From Bacteriovoracaceae bacterium (GTDB lineage Bacteria > Bdellovibrionota > Bacteriovoracia > Bacteriovoracales > Bacteriovoracaceae), in the NCBI GenBank assembly GCA_017858255.1, contig JAFMBV010000012.1:1-62024 (forward strand): a stretch of DNA of 62,024 bases, given 5' to 3'. Within the stretch, counting starts at the first letter, position 1. Every line of letters starts with the position of its first letter. This document shows positions 54,122 to 62,024 of the stretch, piece by piece. The translations under genes and the position numbers were made by a program. The notes beneath the pieces are model-generated. The model made no database searches and was not told where the DNA came from. It saw only the letters and a list, made by a program, of their open reading frames with translations.

Positions 54122-55393
54122 CTAGAGTGATAATCTTTTCTTGAATCGATTTTGTACTATTCCCAAAACCCCAAGAAAAATAACCAGCCAGCCCCATTTA
54201 ATGGCTCCGTAGAGCACATAAGCGACACCACGAATTAAACTCTGAAGCCAAGGTCTCTCCAAAATGAAGGGAGTGTACTGAGGGGCCACACGATAATAAA
54301 ATTGAATAAACTGCCGCCCAAGCCAAAATTTCCGAAGAGTATTGTCTCGCCACGCCTGAAAGTAATCAACGATGGGATGCTGCTCGCCAAAGCCTGCCGT
54401 AAAGAAAAAGCAGGCCTGTTTTTCAAGAAGGGCCTGAATGTCTTCTGGAGCATTTTGAATTCCTTTTGAGAGAGTCGAGCAAAAGCCATAGAGGTCACAA
54501 AAGAGCAAACGCACACTATAGCAAAAACCATTTTCAAGATTAGGAACTTTCTTTTGACCAATGGTCTGAGTGCTAACGAGATCGACGAGATTAGAAAAAC
54601 TAAGACTCACGTCTCCAAGCTTTTGAGTAGAGACAGCACCGCCAACATCACCACTACAAAGTCCCTGACTGCCTTTAGTCACGATCGCATAAAGGCTTCG
54701 CACCTTATCCATGGTAAAGGCGCGGTAATCCGCCGTTAACTGAGCATCGCCTTTAAATAAGTCAAAGAGCTGAAATTCAGTGTCATAGATATAACTACTG
54801 AAATTAAGTTCATAATATGCGCCATTTGATTCCGTTGAAGGATCAAAGGTTGAATTAAGGGCCCTATCATCTCCTATAAAGAGAAAGAGCCTCTTCCCAG
54901 TGACACTTTGTTTTGGCGTATTTGTTTTTGTTAGATTTCCACAGCCAATGGCTGCTGTGCAAACGTCCTCTAAATCTAAACTGTAAGCCTGGTCCGTACT
55001 GTTGGCCAAGAAGGTTTGAATCGCGACGATTCTAAAACTCGTTGAACTCTCTTCTACAGCGGCATAGAGCTCAGTATTACTACCTTCAACCTCAATATTT
55101 AAACGAAAATTTAAGGAAACTGTGCCGTCGGGGACTTTCCCCGTGAAAGTGGGAAGGTTTGCTCTGTTTGAAAAAAAAGAATAATCCTGATTAGGAGTCG
55201 TCGTCGTCCCGACTGGAATAAATAATTGATGAGGAGAATCTGCGACTCCAGTATTAGGTTCAACATAGAGTTCAAAAACTGAGCCACTGGCATTTAAGCT
55301 CACGATGGGAGCCGTTGGATCTCGATCTGCAACGCTTACCGCAAGTACTGAGGTGGAAAATAAATAGAGAATAAAAAATACAACCTTTGCCAT
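54122..55393 (-). CDS. Exported, C-terminally anchored protein with CFI-box-type domain
   Basis: About 423 residues from the ATG at 55393. A signal peptide is followed by a beta-rich, Ser/Thr-rich region of about 300 residues. The section CFFFTAGFGEQHPIVDYF, then LGRQFIQFYYRVAP, is a variant of the CFIATAAYG (CFI-box) domain, which normally sits just before a C-terminal membrane anchor. Here a final hydrophobic helix with a basic tail (NRFKKRLSL) follows as expected. The function is unknown; it may be a sorted or processed surface protein. It starts divergently from the rhodanese lipoprotein. Confidence 0.7.
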   Translation of the reverse strand: MAKVVFFILYLFSTSVLAVSVADRDPTAPIVSLNASGSVFELYVEPNTGVADSPHQLFIPVGTTTTPNQDYSFFSNRANLPTFTGKVPDGTVSLNFRLNIEVEGSNTELYAAVEESSTSFRIVAIQTFLANSTDQAYSLDLEDVCTAAIGCGNLTKTNTPKQSVTGKRLFLFIGDDRALNSTFDPSTESNGAYYELNFSSYIYDTEFQLFDLFKGDAQLTADYRAFTMDKVRSLYAIVTKGSQGLCSGDVGGAVSTQKLGDVSLSFSNLVDLVSTQTIGQKKVPNLENGFCYSVRLLFCDLYGFCSTLSKGIQNAPEDIQALLEKQACFFFTAGFGEQHPIVDYFQAWRDNTLRKFWLGRQFIQFYYRVAPQYTPFILERPWLQSLIRGVAYVLYGAIKWGWLVIFLGVLGIVQNRFKKRLSL

Positions 55394-55467
55394 TGCTAAA
55401 ATTATCTCCTCTTCTGACAATCAATGTCAAACTTCACAAGAAGAATCGACGAAGGCATAATAGCTCC

Positions 55468-55971
55468 ATGAAGAAAACCAGCCTATTCTTGCTTATCATG
55501 CTCTCAAACTGCATAAATCCACAAGATACTGGTAATAAAGGCCAGGTCGTAAAGACCATGGCGAGCACAATTACGAAGAAGTTTTCAGGTGCTCCTCAGC
55601 TAACCATTGAAGCCTATATTAAGGATAAATCTCATTACATTTTAGTAGACGTCCGCTCCAAGGATGAACGGGCCGTAAGCCAAATTCCAGGCGCGCTCTC
55701 TAAGGAAGATTTTGAGAAAAATCGTGAGAATTTCCGGGGTAAAAAGATTCTTTCCTACTGCACAATAGGCCAGCGCTCCAGTGAATATACCCAAGGCCTT
55801 ATAAAGGCCGGCTTTGATGCCTTTAATTTATCTGAAAGTATCCTCGGCTGGACCCATCGCCAACTCCCACTTATTGATTCGTTGGGAAAACCGACTAAAA
55901 AAGTGCATGTCTACAGCAAGGCCTGGAATCTGGTTGACGATAAATATCAAGGTGTATGGGAAAAGAGATGA
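55468..55971 (+). CDS. Rhodanese-domain lipoprotein
   Basis: A 167-residue protein with a short lipoprotein leader (lipobox LSNC, Cys15). The rhodanese domain spans about residues 45-140, with LVDVRSKDE, the active-site loop YCTIGQRS (Cys, CxxGxRS) and LSESILGW. The catalytic Cys is present, so sulfur transfer is possible in the periplasm. It overlaps the next gene by four bases (ATGA). Confidence 0.7.
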   Translation: MKKTSLFLLIMLSNCINPQDTGNKGQVVKTMASTITKKFSGAPQLTIEAYIKDKSHYILVDVRSKDERAVSQIPGALSKEDFEKNRENFRGKKILSYCTIGQRSSEYTQGLIKAGFDAFNLSESILGWTHRQLPLIDSLGKPTKKVHVYSKAWNLVDDKYQGVWEKR

Positions 55972-56885
55972 ATCAAGAAAAGAATAAGGACGCTTTAGTC
56001 TGTATTAATGGTCGCTTCACTCCTCCAGAAGAAGCTGTAGTCTCTGTTTTCGATAGAGGTTTTCTCTATGGAGACTCGGTTTATGAAGTCACCCTGACCT
56101 ATGAAAAGGTTCCCTTTCTTTTGGAGACCCATCTTAGAAGACTTGATAACTCGGCCCTTGGAATAGGCATGAATTTGGAATGGTCGCCAACCCAGATTAA
56201 AGACCTTATTCAACGTGGACTTAAACACTTTGAAAATGACCGCCTCTATATTCGAATTATGATTACCAGAGGTGCTGGTGAAATCGGCCTCGACCCAGGT
56301 CTGAGTGATGGACAAAATCTTTATATAATATTTAAGGAGCTGACACCCCAGCCCCAAAAGTATTATGACGATGGGGTCAGCCTCATTACTGCGGGAATTC
56401 TTCGAAACCCTAAAAAGTCTGTTGATCCCAACGTTAAATCCGGAAATTACCTCAATAATGTCCTCGCGATTTCTCAGGCCAAAGAAAAAGGCGCTTATGA
56501 CGCCATTATGCTTAATGCTGAGGGGAATGTTACAGAGTCAACGACGGCAAATATTTGGATTCTTGAAAATGACTGTTTTATAACGCCCCCCCTAGAAGCA
56601 GGCCTTCTTGGAGGGATAACTCGGGCGACTCTCCTAGAAATAGCAAAGAAAAATAATTTCCAAGTCAAAGAAGAGAACTTTACACCCAAAAGAGTATGCG
56701 GCGCACAAGAGGTTTTCATCACCTCTTCTACTAGAGAAGTGATGCCTGTCACTCAAGTTGACGGCCAAGTCATTGGAAATGGGAAACCTGGACCAAGGAC
56801 AAGGGGTCTTCACGATCTTTATCGCCAATATATCCAAGAGGTCATTGGTCAGGAAAAAAAGAAAGTGCCCTGGAACCATGATTGA
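55968..56885 (+). CDS. Class IV PLP-dependent aminotransferase (branched-chain/D-amino acid/ADC lyase type)
   Basis: About 305 residues. Fold type IV landmarks: FDRGFLYGDSVYE, the PLP Lys in NVKSGNYLNNVLA, and NVTESTTANIWI followed by TPPLEAGLLGGITR. These fit BCAT, D-alanine transaminase or aminodeoxychorismate lyase; GDSVYE near the start argues for a broad-specificity member. The ATG at 55968 overlaps the rhodanese stop; an in-frame ATG at 55956 is possible. The rpsD promoter begins in its stop region. Confidence 0.85.
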   Translation: MNQEKNKDALVCINGRFTPPEEAVVSVFDRGFLYGDSVYEVTLTYEKVPFLLETHLRRLDNSALGIGMNLEWSPTQIKDLIQRGLKHFENDRLYIRIMITRGAGEIGLDPGLSDGQNLYIIFKELTPQPQKYYDDGVSLITAGILRNPKKSVDPNVKSGNYLNNVLAISQAKEKGAYDAIMLNAEGNVTESTTANIWILENDCFITPPLEAGLLGGITRATLLEIAKKNNFQVKEENFTPKRVCGAQEVFITSSTREVMPVTQVDGQVIGNGKPGPRTRGLHDLYRQYIQEVIGQEKKKVPWNHD

Positions 56886-56910
56886 CTTAAGCACCTTAAT
56901 TCATTAGTAT
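56882..56910 (+). promoter_or_regulatory. Sigma-70-type promoter of rpsD
   Basis: TTGACT (56882-56887), a 17-base spacer and TAGTAT (56905-56910). The -35 matches 5 of 6 and the -10 matches 4 of 6. It overlaps the aminotransferase stop, so rpsD can be transcribed independently. The predicted start is near 56917. Confidence 0.6.
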
Positions 56911-56937
56911 CCGACCTTCACGCATTCATCAGTTTGT

Positions 56938-56987
56938 GACCACGGCTTTAATCTGTGATGTCGTGATTTAGGCCATACGCCGTGGTC
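56938..56987 (+). promoter_or_regulatory. Hairpin leader of rpsD, possible S4 autoregulatory element
   Basis: A perfect 9-bp inverted repeat, GACCACGGC (56938-56946) and GCCGTGGTC (56979-56987), encloses 32 bases that can form a small AATC/GATT helix. It ends 22 bases before the rpsD ATG, close to AGGAGA. S4 represses its own mRNA in several phyla through unrelated leaders, so autoregulation is a fair inference but not shown. Confidence 0.5.
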
Positions 56988-57009
56988 CGTAACATTAGGA
57001 GAATCTGAT

Positions 57010-57642
57010 ATGGCAAAAGCAACTACGGGGAATCCCCGCTTTAAAATCCAGAGAGCTCTTGGAATTGAACTTCCAGGACTTGGTAAAGCCGGTGCTCTAG
57101 AGCGTCGTCCTTATGGACCAGGTGTTCATGGAAACAAGAGAAAGAAAATTTCTGATTACGCTGTTCGTTTGAAAGAAAAACAAAAACTTGTTTACCATTA
57201 CGGTCTTCGTGAAAAGCAACTTGTTAAGTATGTGAAGCATTCTAAAAAACACTCTGCAGGTAAGCCTTGGATGGAGTACATGATCACAAACCTTGAGCGT
57301 CGTCTCAACAATGTTATCTTCCGTCTAAACTGGGCACCTTCGATGCCTTCAGCGTCTCAAATGGTTTGTCACGGACAAGTAAAAGTTAATGGCAAAGTTG
57401 TTGATAAAGCTTCTTTCGTTGTTAAAGTTGGTGACAAGATTGAACTTACTGAAAAAGGCTACAAAAACCAAAACTACAAGCGTTCTGTAGAGACTCCACG
57501 TCTTCCTTCAGTACCTGCTTGTTTTAAAATAGACGGTAACGACGATGCAAGGAAAGCTGAAATGATTGCTTTCCCAATGCCAGAGGATATCCCCTTCGAG
57601 TACAATGGTCAGCTAGTTGTTGAACATTATTGGAAAATCTAA
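57010..57642 (+). CDS. rpsD: 30S ribosomal protein S4
   Basis: A 210-residue primary 16S rRNA binder that nucleates 30S assembly. It has AVRLKEKQKLVYHYG, LERRLNNVIFRLNWAPS and the S4 RNA-binding domain (MVCHGQVKVNGKVVDKAS). The N-terminal zinc cysteines are absent (C-minus type). It stands alone, not in an alpha operon with rpsM, rpsK and rpoA. The promoter, leader, strong Shine-Dalgarno and terminator all surround it. Confidence 0.98.
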   Translation: MAKATTGNPRFKIQRALGIELPGLGKAGALERRPYGPGVHGNKRKKISDYAVRLKEKQKLVYHYGLREKQLVKYVKHSKKHSAGKPWMEYMITNLERRLNNVIFRLNWAPSMPSASQMVCHGQVKVNGKVVDKASFVVKVGDKIELTEKGYKNQNYKRSVETPRLPSVPACFKIDGNDDARKAEMIAFPMPEDIPFEYNGQLVVEHYWKI

Positions 57643-57668
57643 TTCATTTTACGAATTGAAAATAATAA

Positions 57669-57695
57669 AGCCCCACAATTGTGGGGCTTTTTTTT
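57669..57695 (+). terminator. Rho-independent terminator of rpsD
   Basis: AGCCCCAC (57669-57676), loop AATT, and GTGGGGCT (57681-57688), followed by a run of eight T. Confidence 0.93.
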
Positions 57696-57714
57696 GTACA
57701 AATGAATGAACTAT

Positions 57715-58245
57715 TTAGTCTTGATTGTTTCTCTGATCAGAAATTTGGGTTGTCGCGCGAACCATAATATCTCCGATAATTTTAAGCAGCTCTTGATCTT
57801 CAACACTTAATTCTGGAGCCTTTGATAATTCAATGATCTCTAGCGCCGCGGCCTCAGCAATATCGAGTAATTTATTAGTATGATCTTTTATAGTAAATAC
57901 ACTTGTTGAGGCATCAGAAGCGAGTTCTTTTTGAAGTAACTCTACAGTAGTGTCAATATGTGAGCACATATCCTTAGACATACCAATCATCAATTGAATC
58001 ATTTTTGTGGCACGATCAGCTGCCCCCGTTGAAATCTCGCCACGGGTAACTCCCCTCTTCATTTCATCACTAAGGTTAACAATGAAGGGATCATTTAATA
58101 ACTCTTTTTCTAATTGCCGGCATTCGGTTTGTGACTTAATCAACCTTTCTTGAGCAAGAGAAAGGTAATCTTTATCCATCTTAAAAGTCTGAGCGAATGA
58201 TGTGCCCATCACTATAAAACTGATTATTGCTATAATTTTTTTCAT
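57715..58245 (-). CDS. Small exported helical protein of unknown function
   Basis: A 176-residue protein with a Sec signal peptide cleaved after SFAQ. The mature part is helical, Met/Asp/Glu-rich, with two cysteines (TECRQ and DMCSH). No motif is recognised. It is convergent with rpsD past its terminator and divergent from the esterase-like gene at 58446. Confidence 0.55.
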   Translation of the reverse strand: MKKIIAIISFIVMGTSFAQTFKMDKDYLSLAQERLIKSQTECRQLEKELLNDPFIVNLSDEMKRGVTRGEISTGAADRATKMIQLMIGMSKDMCSHIDTTVELLQKELASDASTSVFTIKDHTNKLLDIAEAAALEIIELSKAPELSVEDQELLKIIGDIMVRATTQISDQRNNQD

Positions 58246-58445
58246 TTTCTCACCTCAGTATAAAATTTTTCCTTGGGCCACAATACCCCACACACCATAC
58301 ATTTTTATATTCGTTGAAAAGGATTCACTCCCTGTCAAAATTAAAGACACCTTTAGATTAGCTAGCAATAATTACAGGACGGCTTTAGTGGGTTCAGAAT
58401 TAGAGTTATGTTACCAACGACCCAATCAAAAACGGAGCCCCTACG

Positions 58446-59066
58446 ATGAAGACCCCACTAATTTTTGCCCTCTTACTCATTACATTTAATAGCTATTCTC
58501 AATGCCCAGAACTCCTTAAAGAAGCAAAAGAGAATGGAGCATCCAACCTCATCATTACCTTTGATGGGCTTGGCACAGCAGAGTTAAAAATGGGTGTCCT
58601 TCAAAAAAGAGTTGTTTCTAAAATCAAAGACCGCTGTGGTTCCAAAAATATTTCTTCAAAAGACTTTTACTATGGCAAGGATGCGGCCAAAGAAGCAATT
58701 GCGTGCGCTCAAAGCTTTTCAAAGGCCTTTGGAGGGAGATTCTCTCTACATGTTCTAGGACATAGTTTTGGGGCCGGAAAAGGAGTCTTTAACTTTATTG
58801 AAGAAGCTGAAAAGAAAGGCCAATACATCGAAAATATCGTTACTTTTGACCCTCGTGGATACTCTTATAAGTATGCTAATCCTGGAAAGGAAGTTGTTGG
58901 TAATTTTGTTAATATTTACCAAAAAATCCCGTTGGCCGGTAAGAAAGTGAAGAATGCAGACAAAGAGTTTAATGTCACAGGCAGGTCTAGCCATGTAGGC
59001 CTTCCTAGAAAGTTTGCAACACTAGCACTTGAAAGTATGGAAGGTGCCCTAAGGTGTGCGAACTAA
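58446..59066 (+). CDS. Exported alpha/beta-hydrolase (esterase/lipase-like)
   Basis: A 206-residue protein with a signal peptide ending SYSQ. It carries the nucleophile elbow GHSFGAG (GxSxG), a likely acid in TFDPRG and a likely His in SSHVGLP, a plausible Ser-Asp-His triad in the usual order. The small size fits a minimal secreted esterase without a lid domain. The substrate is unknown; a lipid or ester of prey or envelope material is a guess. Confidence 0.65.
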   Translation: MKTPLIFALLLITFNSYSQCPELLKEAKENGASNLIITFDGLGTAELKMGVLQKRVVSKIKDRCGSKNISSKDFYYGKDAAKEAIACAQSFSKAFGGRFSLHVLGHSFGAGKGVFNFIEEAEKKGQYIENIVTFDPRGYSYKYANPGKEVVGNFVNIYQKIPLAGKKVKNADKEFNVTGRSSHVGLPRKFATLALESMEGALRCAN

Positions 59067-59067
59067 T

Positions 59068-59122
59068 CTGTTGTAAAAAGAAAGGGTCCCGGCATCCGAC
59101 CAAGACCCCCCCACAACAACAG
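59068..59122 (+). repeat. Nested inverted repeat after the esterase-like gene
   Basis: The outer arms CTGTTGT (59068-59074) and ACAACAG (59116-59122) enclose GGGTC (59084-59088) and GACCC (59104-59108). It begins two bases after the stop. It may stabilise or end the transcript, though there is no T-run. A second hairpin, GGTGAC/GTCACC, lies at 59207-59230. The rest of this 190-base gap shows nothing further. Confidence 0.35.
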
Positions 59123-59258
59123 GAACACTTCATTACAACGTCTATAGTCAGAGCGACTAATCCACTTGCGATGAGTAGAAATTAAGTTATAAAAACCCGT
59201 GAAGAAGGTGACAAGCTTGTGAAAGTCACCCTGTAAAATTTCCTTAGTTATTAAAGAC

Positions 59259-59999
59259 TTATTGGTCTTGATTCCTGAGATAGGTCGATGAGTAATGCTG
59301 ATAAGGATGGGGTTCCAAGAACTCTATTTGTAGTTCTTTTGCAAAGGACTGCAGATTGCTTCTCTGTGAAAGTACGCTCGCCTTATTTTCTGCCCTTGGG
59401 CATACATAGAGTCCTGTAAGTTGAGAGAGAAGCTCTTTGGCCTCACTCCATTTATCTATATTTAAAAAGGTATCCTCCCCCATCAAAAGCCACTTTTCTT
59501 TAAAGGGAATGCTACCAAGCCAAGAAATGGTTGGATTCTTTTCTTTGAGAGTAAGAAAGCCCAAGTATAGGCTAACATTGATTTTTTTCTCGTCGCATTC
59601 CTTCAAATTAATTTTCTCGAGTCCACTCCAAATAGCGCAAACCTCTTTCCATAGATCAGTATCACGAACATCTTTCCAAGGGTTGTAGTCAGGAATAACA
59701 GCAACTTGAGAATGATCAGGGAGGTTGACCACGCAGGCCTCATGCCCTTCATGCCAAGGAGAAAATGTCCCAGGAAAAAGGACGATTTTCTCCCCTTTTA
59801 AAGGAGTAAATGGTCGACAATTTTCAAATAATGAACGGCTTTTATGAAAAAGGTTATGATTCTCTTTAATGAATTGAAAGAATTCCAAGGCCTCGAGGTC
59901 ATTAAGTATTAAATCTTGTCCCAACAAGACCTCTGTCTCGTTATCTCTTTTAAAATAAATATGACCTTCACGGCAACTAAACGCCAAATTCTCCTCCAA
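59259..59999 (-). CDS. NadD-like nucleotidyltransferase
   Basis: A 246-residue protein. After an unusual N-terminal extension of about 68 residues comes LFPGTFSPWHEGH, the nucleotide-binding motif of the cytidylyltransferase-like family (GTFxPxHxGH). Near the C-terminus is HYSSTYLRNQ, matching the SSTxxR motif. Both halves of the active site are thus present. NadD makes nicotinate adenine dinucleotide; whether this is the main NadD or a paralogue with another substrate is open, because the extension and central part are atypical. Confidence 0.65.
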   Translation of the reverse strand: MEENLAFSCREGHIYFKRDNETEVLLGQDLILNDLEALEFFQFIKENHNLFHKSRSLFENCRPFTPLKGEKIVLFPGTFSPWHEGHEACVVNLPDHSQVAVIPDYNPWKDVRDTDLWKEVCAIWSGLEKINLKECDEKKINVSLYLGFLTLKEKNPTISWLGSIPFKEKWLLMGEDTFLNIDKWSEAKELLSQLTGLYVCPRAENKASVLSQRSNLQSFAKELQIEFLEPHPYQHYSSTYLRNQDQ

Positions 60000-60081
60000 A
60001 AAAGATAATATATAGCATTTCTTTATCTTTATGGCCCAAAAGTCTTTGGATTACAGAGGGCTCTTCGGGTATTGTGAAGAA

Positions 60082-60441
60082 ATGAAATTCGAGCTTGAAA
60101 CAGACAACTGGCACCTAAAGATTGAGCTTCAATCAACGCCTAATTACCGCCCAGATGGGAAGTTTTCATCCACCCCAAAGGCCGACCTCCAAAGCTGGCG
60201 TGAAGGTAGCCTGGCCTTTTTTAGCGTTTTCATTACCTCCAGTAGGCTTGAGTCCGCGGATAGCGATGATGGAATCGATCAAATGATTCACTACTCCTGT
60301 GGCCTGCTTCTTCCTGTTGACCCTGAAGAACTCCAAGAAGACCTCGAAATCATTTTAGACGAGGAAGGTCTCCTCGATCATATCTTTAACCATTGGGAAT
60401 TACAGGGGTCTTCTAATGGTCCTGAGTGGCGACACCCCTAA
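60082..60441 (+). CDS. Small acidic cytosolic protein of unknown function
   Basis: About 119 residues from the ATG at 60082 (purine-rich GAAGAA directly upstream); a frame from 60031 is possible. It is acidic, with no signal peptide or membrane segment. The C-terminal half is rich in Asp, Glu and Leu. No family is recognised. It is divergent from the NadD-like gene by about 80 bases. Confidence 0.45.
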   Translation: MKFELETDNWHLKIELQSTPNYRPDGKFSSTPKADLQSWREGSLAFFSVFITSSRLESADSDDGIDQMIHYSCGLLLPVDPEELQEDLEIILDEEGLLDHIFNHWELQGSSNGPEWRHP

Positions 60442-60493
60442 CAATTTTACACACCGCATTACAATTAATTCTAGTTCCCCCTAGAATAGCTCC

Positions 60494-62024
60494 ATGATTA
60501 AAATAAAATTAAGTAAGTCCATCTGCCTTGTTGTCTTGATTTTTTTGAGTACTGTAATCAATGCCCAAGGACAAATTACTTTTGCCTATGAATTGGTCAA
60601 TGAGCATATAGCTGCCCTGAAAGATCTCCAAAACCGTAAAGCAAATGAGCTTCAGTCACTCGACCACTTAGCAGACCTAAGAGAAATTGAAAACTATGGT
60701 CAAAGCTTAGCGCATTACTTCGTCGAGGCCTTTGAATCGCAAAGTCTTCAGCCATACACGCTTAACCTACTTCAAGAATATTTCTACGCTCAAATAATCG
60801 TTCATAACCGTATTCTCGATCTAAGGTCTGGAAGGCATGATCAGGAAATACTTAAGGCCTTGCAAATAGAATCATTTAGAAAAATACATGATCTCTTTTT
60901 TCATAAGCAAAGTTTAAGAAACCTTCTAACCGACCAGTTTGATATTCCTACACTTAGCTTGGGTAAGTGGTACGAGCTTAGAAGTAAAACATTAGCAAAG
61001 AGAAATATTTCAAGAAGAGAAAGTTACCTAAAGACTCACCTCTTTCCCGTAAAAGAAAAACAAATGATTGGAAATACAATGCTTACTGCATGGAAAAATA
61101 GCGGAGTCTATGGCCTCACAAAACAAGGAAGAAGCTGGGATAAATTAGCTGATACTGAATTATTCTGGCGTAATATCGGGGATGGAGTCCTAGCAGGACT
61201 CGCGAAAATACCCAATGGTGCATCCTCTGCTTTCGGTGCTGTGGCAGGAAGTATTGCATGGAGAGAAGGTTATCTTAAAAACAACTCAGAGCTTCTTCAA
61301 AAGCTAGAAAGTACTCTCCTTCCTTTTGACCTTTTAATGGAAAAGAAGGCCTATAAATTTACAGACATTACAATTCCAGGACACTGGGGACATGTGGCCA
61401 TTTACCTAGGAAGTGAAGAACAATTAAAGGAACTAGGCCTTTGGAATAAACCTGTAATGAAACCTTTTCAAGAACAAATAAAAGCTGGTAAACGAATTTT
61501 TCAAGCTCGCCGTTGGGGATTAGAGTTTGATAGTCTCGAGGGTTTTACTAATTTGGATGAAATGGCTATGTTAAGAGTAGAAGGTTTTACTAAAAGATCT
61601 CTTAAAGATTTAGAGATGACAATGAAATATCTTAGTGACCAAATTGGAAAAAGTTATGATTTTAGCTTTGATGCAATGACTGGTGAAACAATAACCTGTA
61701 CAGAGATTATTGCATTTTCCTTTGGTCCCATAAAATGGCCAATGGAAGAACTTCTTGGTCGTTTAACCATATCGCCAAATAACTTAGCTGAAATGGCCTT
61801 TCATACCGGCTCCCCCCTTAAGACACTTTCTTATATCACTGGTGATGAGCAGGGATTGCATTATAAGAGTGAGCAGGATTTTGGCCGCACGCTTGGGTAT
61901 ATAAAAAGAAAAGATGTCTATGAGAAGTATTCGTTAAAATGTAAACGTGAGATGTATCGCCACAGAAGAGATTCATTACGTTTTCATTACTCTTGTGAAG
62001 ATGACTTCGAAGAATATATTTACT
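60494..62024 (+). CDS. Exported YiiX/YebB-like papain-fold cysteine peptidase (3' end outside window)
   Basis: The frame runs from the ATG at 60494 to the window end without a stop, giving more than 510 residues. A signal peptide ends near INAQ. About 270 residues of helical sequence precede a domain with PGHWGHVAIYLGS (catalytic His) and ITCTEIIAFSFG (catalytic Cys) in the order of permuted NlpC/P60-type (YiiX/YebB, DUF830) enzymes. These cleave amide or ester bonds in lipids, peptides or peptidoglycan fragments. A cysteine-bearing tail follows (KCKREM, YSCEDD) and may continue beyond the window. Confidence 0.7.
   Translation, partial: MIKIKLSKSICLVVLIFLSTVINAQGQITFAYELVNEHIAALKDLQNRKANELQSLDHLADLREIENYGQSLAHYFVEAFESQSLQPYTLNLLQEYFYAQIIVHNRILDLRSGRHDQEILKALQIESFRKIHDLFFHKQSLRNLLTDQFDIPTLSLGKWYELRSKTLAKRNISRRESYLKTHLFPVKEKQMIGNTMLTAWKNSGVYGLTKQGRSWDKLADTELFWRNIGDGVLAGLAKIPNGASSAFGAVAGSIAWREGYLKNNSELLQKLESTLLPFDLLMEKKAYKFTDITIPGHWGHVAIYLGSEEQLKELGLWNKPVMKPFQEQIKAGKRIFQARRWGLEFDSLEGFTNLDEMAMLRVEGFTKRSLKDLEMTMKYLSDQIGKSYDFSFDAMTGETITCTEIIAFSFGPIKWPMEELLGRLTISPNNLAEMAFHTGSPLKTLSYITGDEQGLHYKSEQDFGRTLGYIKRKDVYEKYSLKCKREMYRHRRDSLRFHYSCEDDFEEYIY

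Noticed and set aside
1-62024. CRISPR arrays, insertion sequences, prophage or integrative element ends
   Set aside because: No regularly spaced repeats, transposase or integrase frames, and no duplicated tRNA 3' end next to tRNA-Leu were seen.

Overview
The window looks like chromosome of a Gram-negative, probably marine predatory bacterium of the Bdellovibrionota, most likely Bacteriovoracaceae/Halobacteriovorax-like. This is an inference from gene content, not a database match. The supporting signs are an AT-rich composition (about 40% G+C by eye), LPS-heptose (HldD) and Tat genes, and a full Na+-translocating NADH:quinone reductase cluster. There are also many lipoproteins and exported proteins, a TIGR02147/DUF4423-type regulator, an exported EndA-family nuclease, and secreted HExxH metalloproteases. 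I saw no insertion sequence, CRISPR array or prophage structural gene. The only phage-flavoured item is a radical SAM/glycosyltransferase-like pair at the left edge.

Layout. 1-10 kb: the radical SAM/GT-like pair, a lipoprotein, an SGNH-type protein, rlmN, small exported proteins, an EndA nuclease with an AI-2E-type permease, an ABM-domain protein, a secreted HExxH protein and a lipoprotein. 10-19 kb: a DksA-family gene behind a near-perfect sigma-54 promoter, an SDR protein, tatC-DUF4149-hldD, map with a NifU-like protein, and a dehydrogenase-ureohydrolase-aat run. 19-24 kb: a five-gene operon for a divergent complex I-like peripheral arm (NuoB, NuoCD, NuoF-like, NuoG-like, NuoI). It has no membrane subunits nearby, its NuoF-like subunit lacks the FMN/NADH domain, and its NuoG-like subunit is short. 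24-27.6 kb: a large unknown lipoprotein, tRNA-Leu(UAA), a structured non-coding stretch, and a regulator with a small exported protein. 27.7-40.4 kb: an energy-metabolism block on the minus strand (nqrA-F, apbE, nqrM, then sucA-sucB-lpd). 40.6-48.5 kb: YchJ/methyltransferase/MATE/SirB-like genes, a DinG-type helicase with a proofreading-type exonuclease domain, and DUF420-bolA-grxD. 48.5-55.4 kb: an exported protein-regulator-metalloprotease operon, then a CFI-box protein, yebC, an RlmM-like methyltransferase and a K+ channel. 55.4-62 kb: a rhodanese lipoprotein with a class IV aminotransferase, rpsD with its own promoter and a hairpin leader, exported proteins, a NadD-like protein, and a YiiX-type cysteine peptidase running off the right edge.

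How the parts fit. The 2-oxoglutarate dehydrogenase genes make NADH, and NQR oxidises it while pumping Na+. ApbE and NqrM, needed to mature NQR, sit in the same cluster. The complex I-like module is therefore unlikely to be the main NADH dehydrogenase, and its electron donor and acceptor are unknown. It is the most unusual system in the window. The secreted nuclease, metalloproteases, esterase-like protein and papain-like peptidase fit a lifestyle of degrading other cells, but no gene here proves predation.
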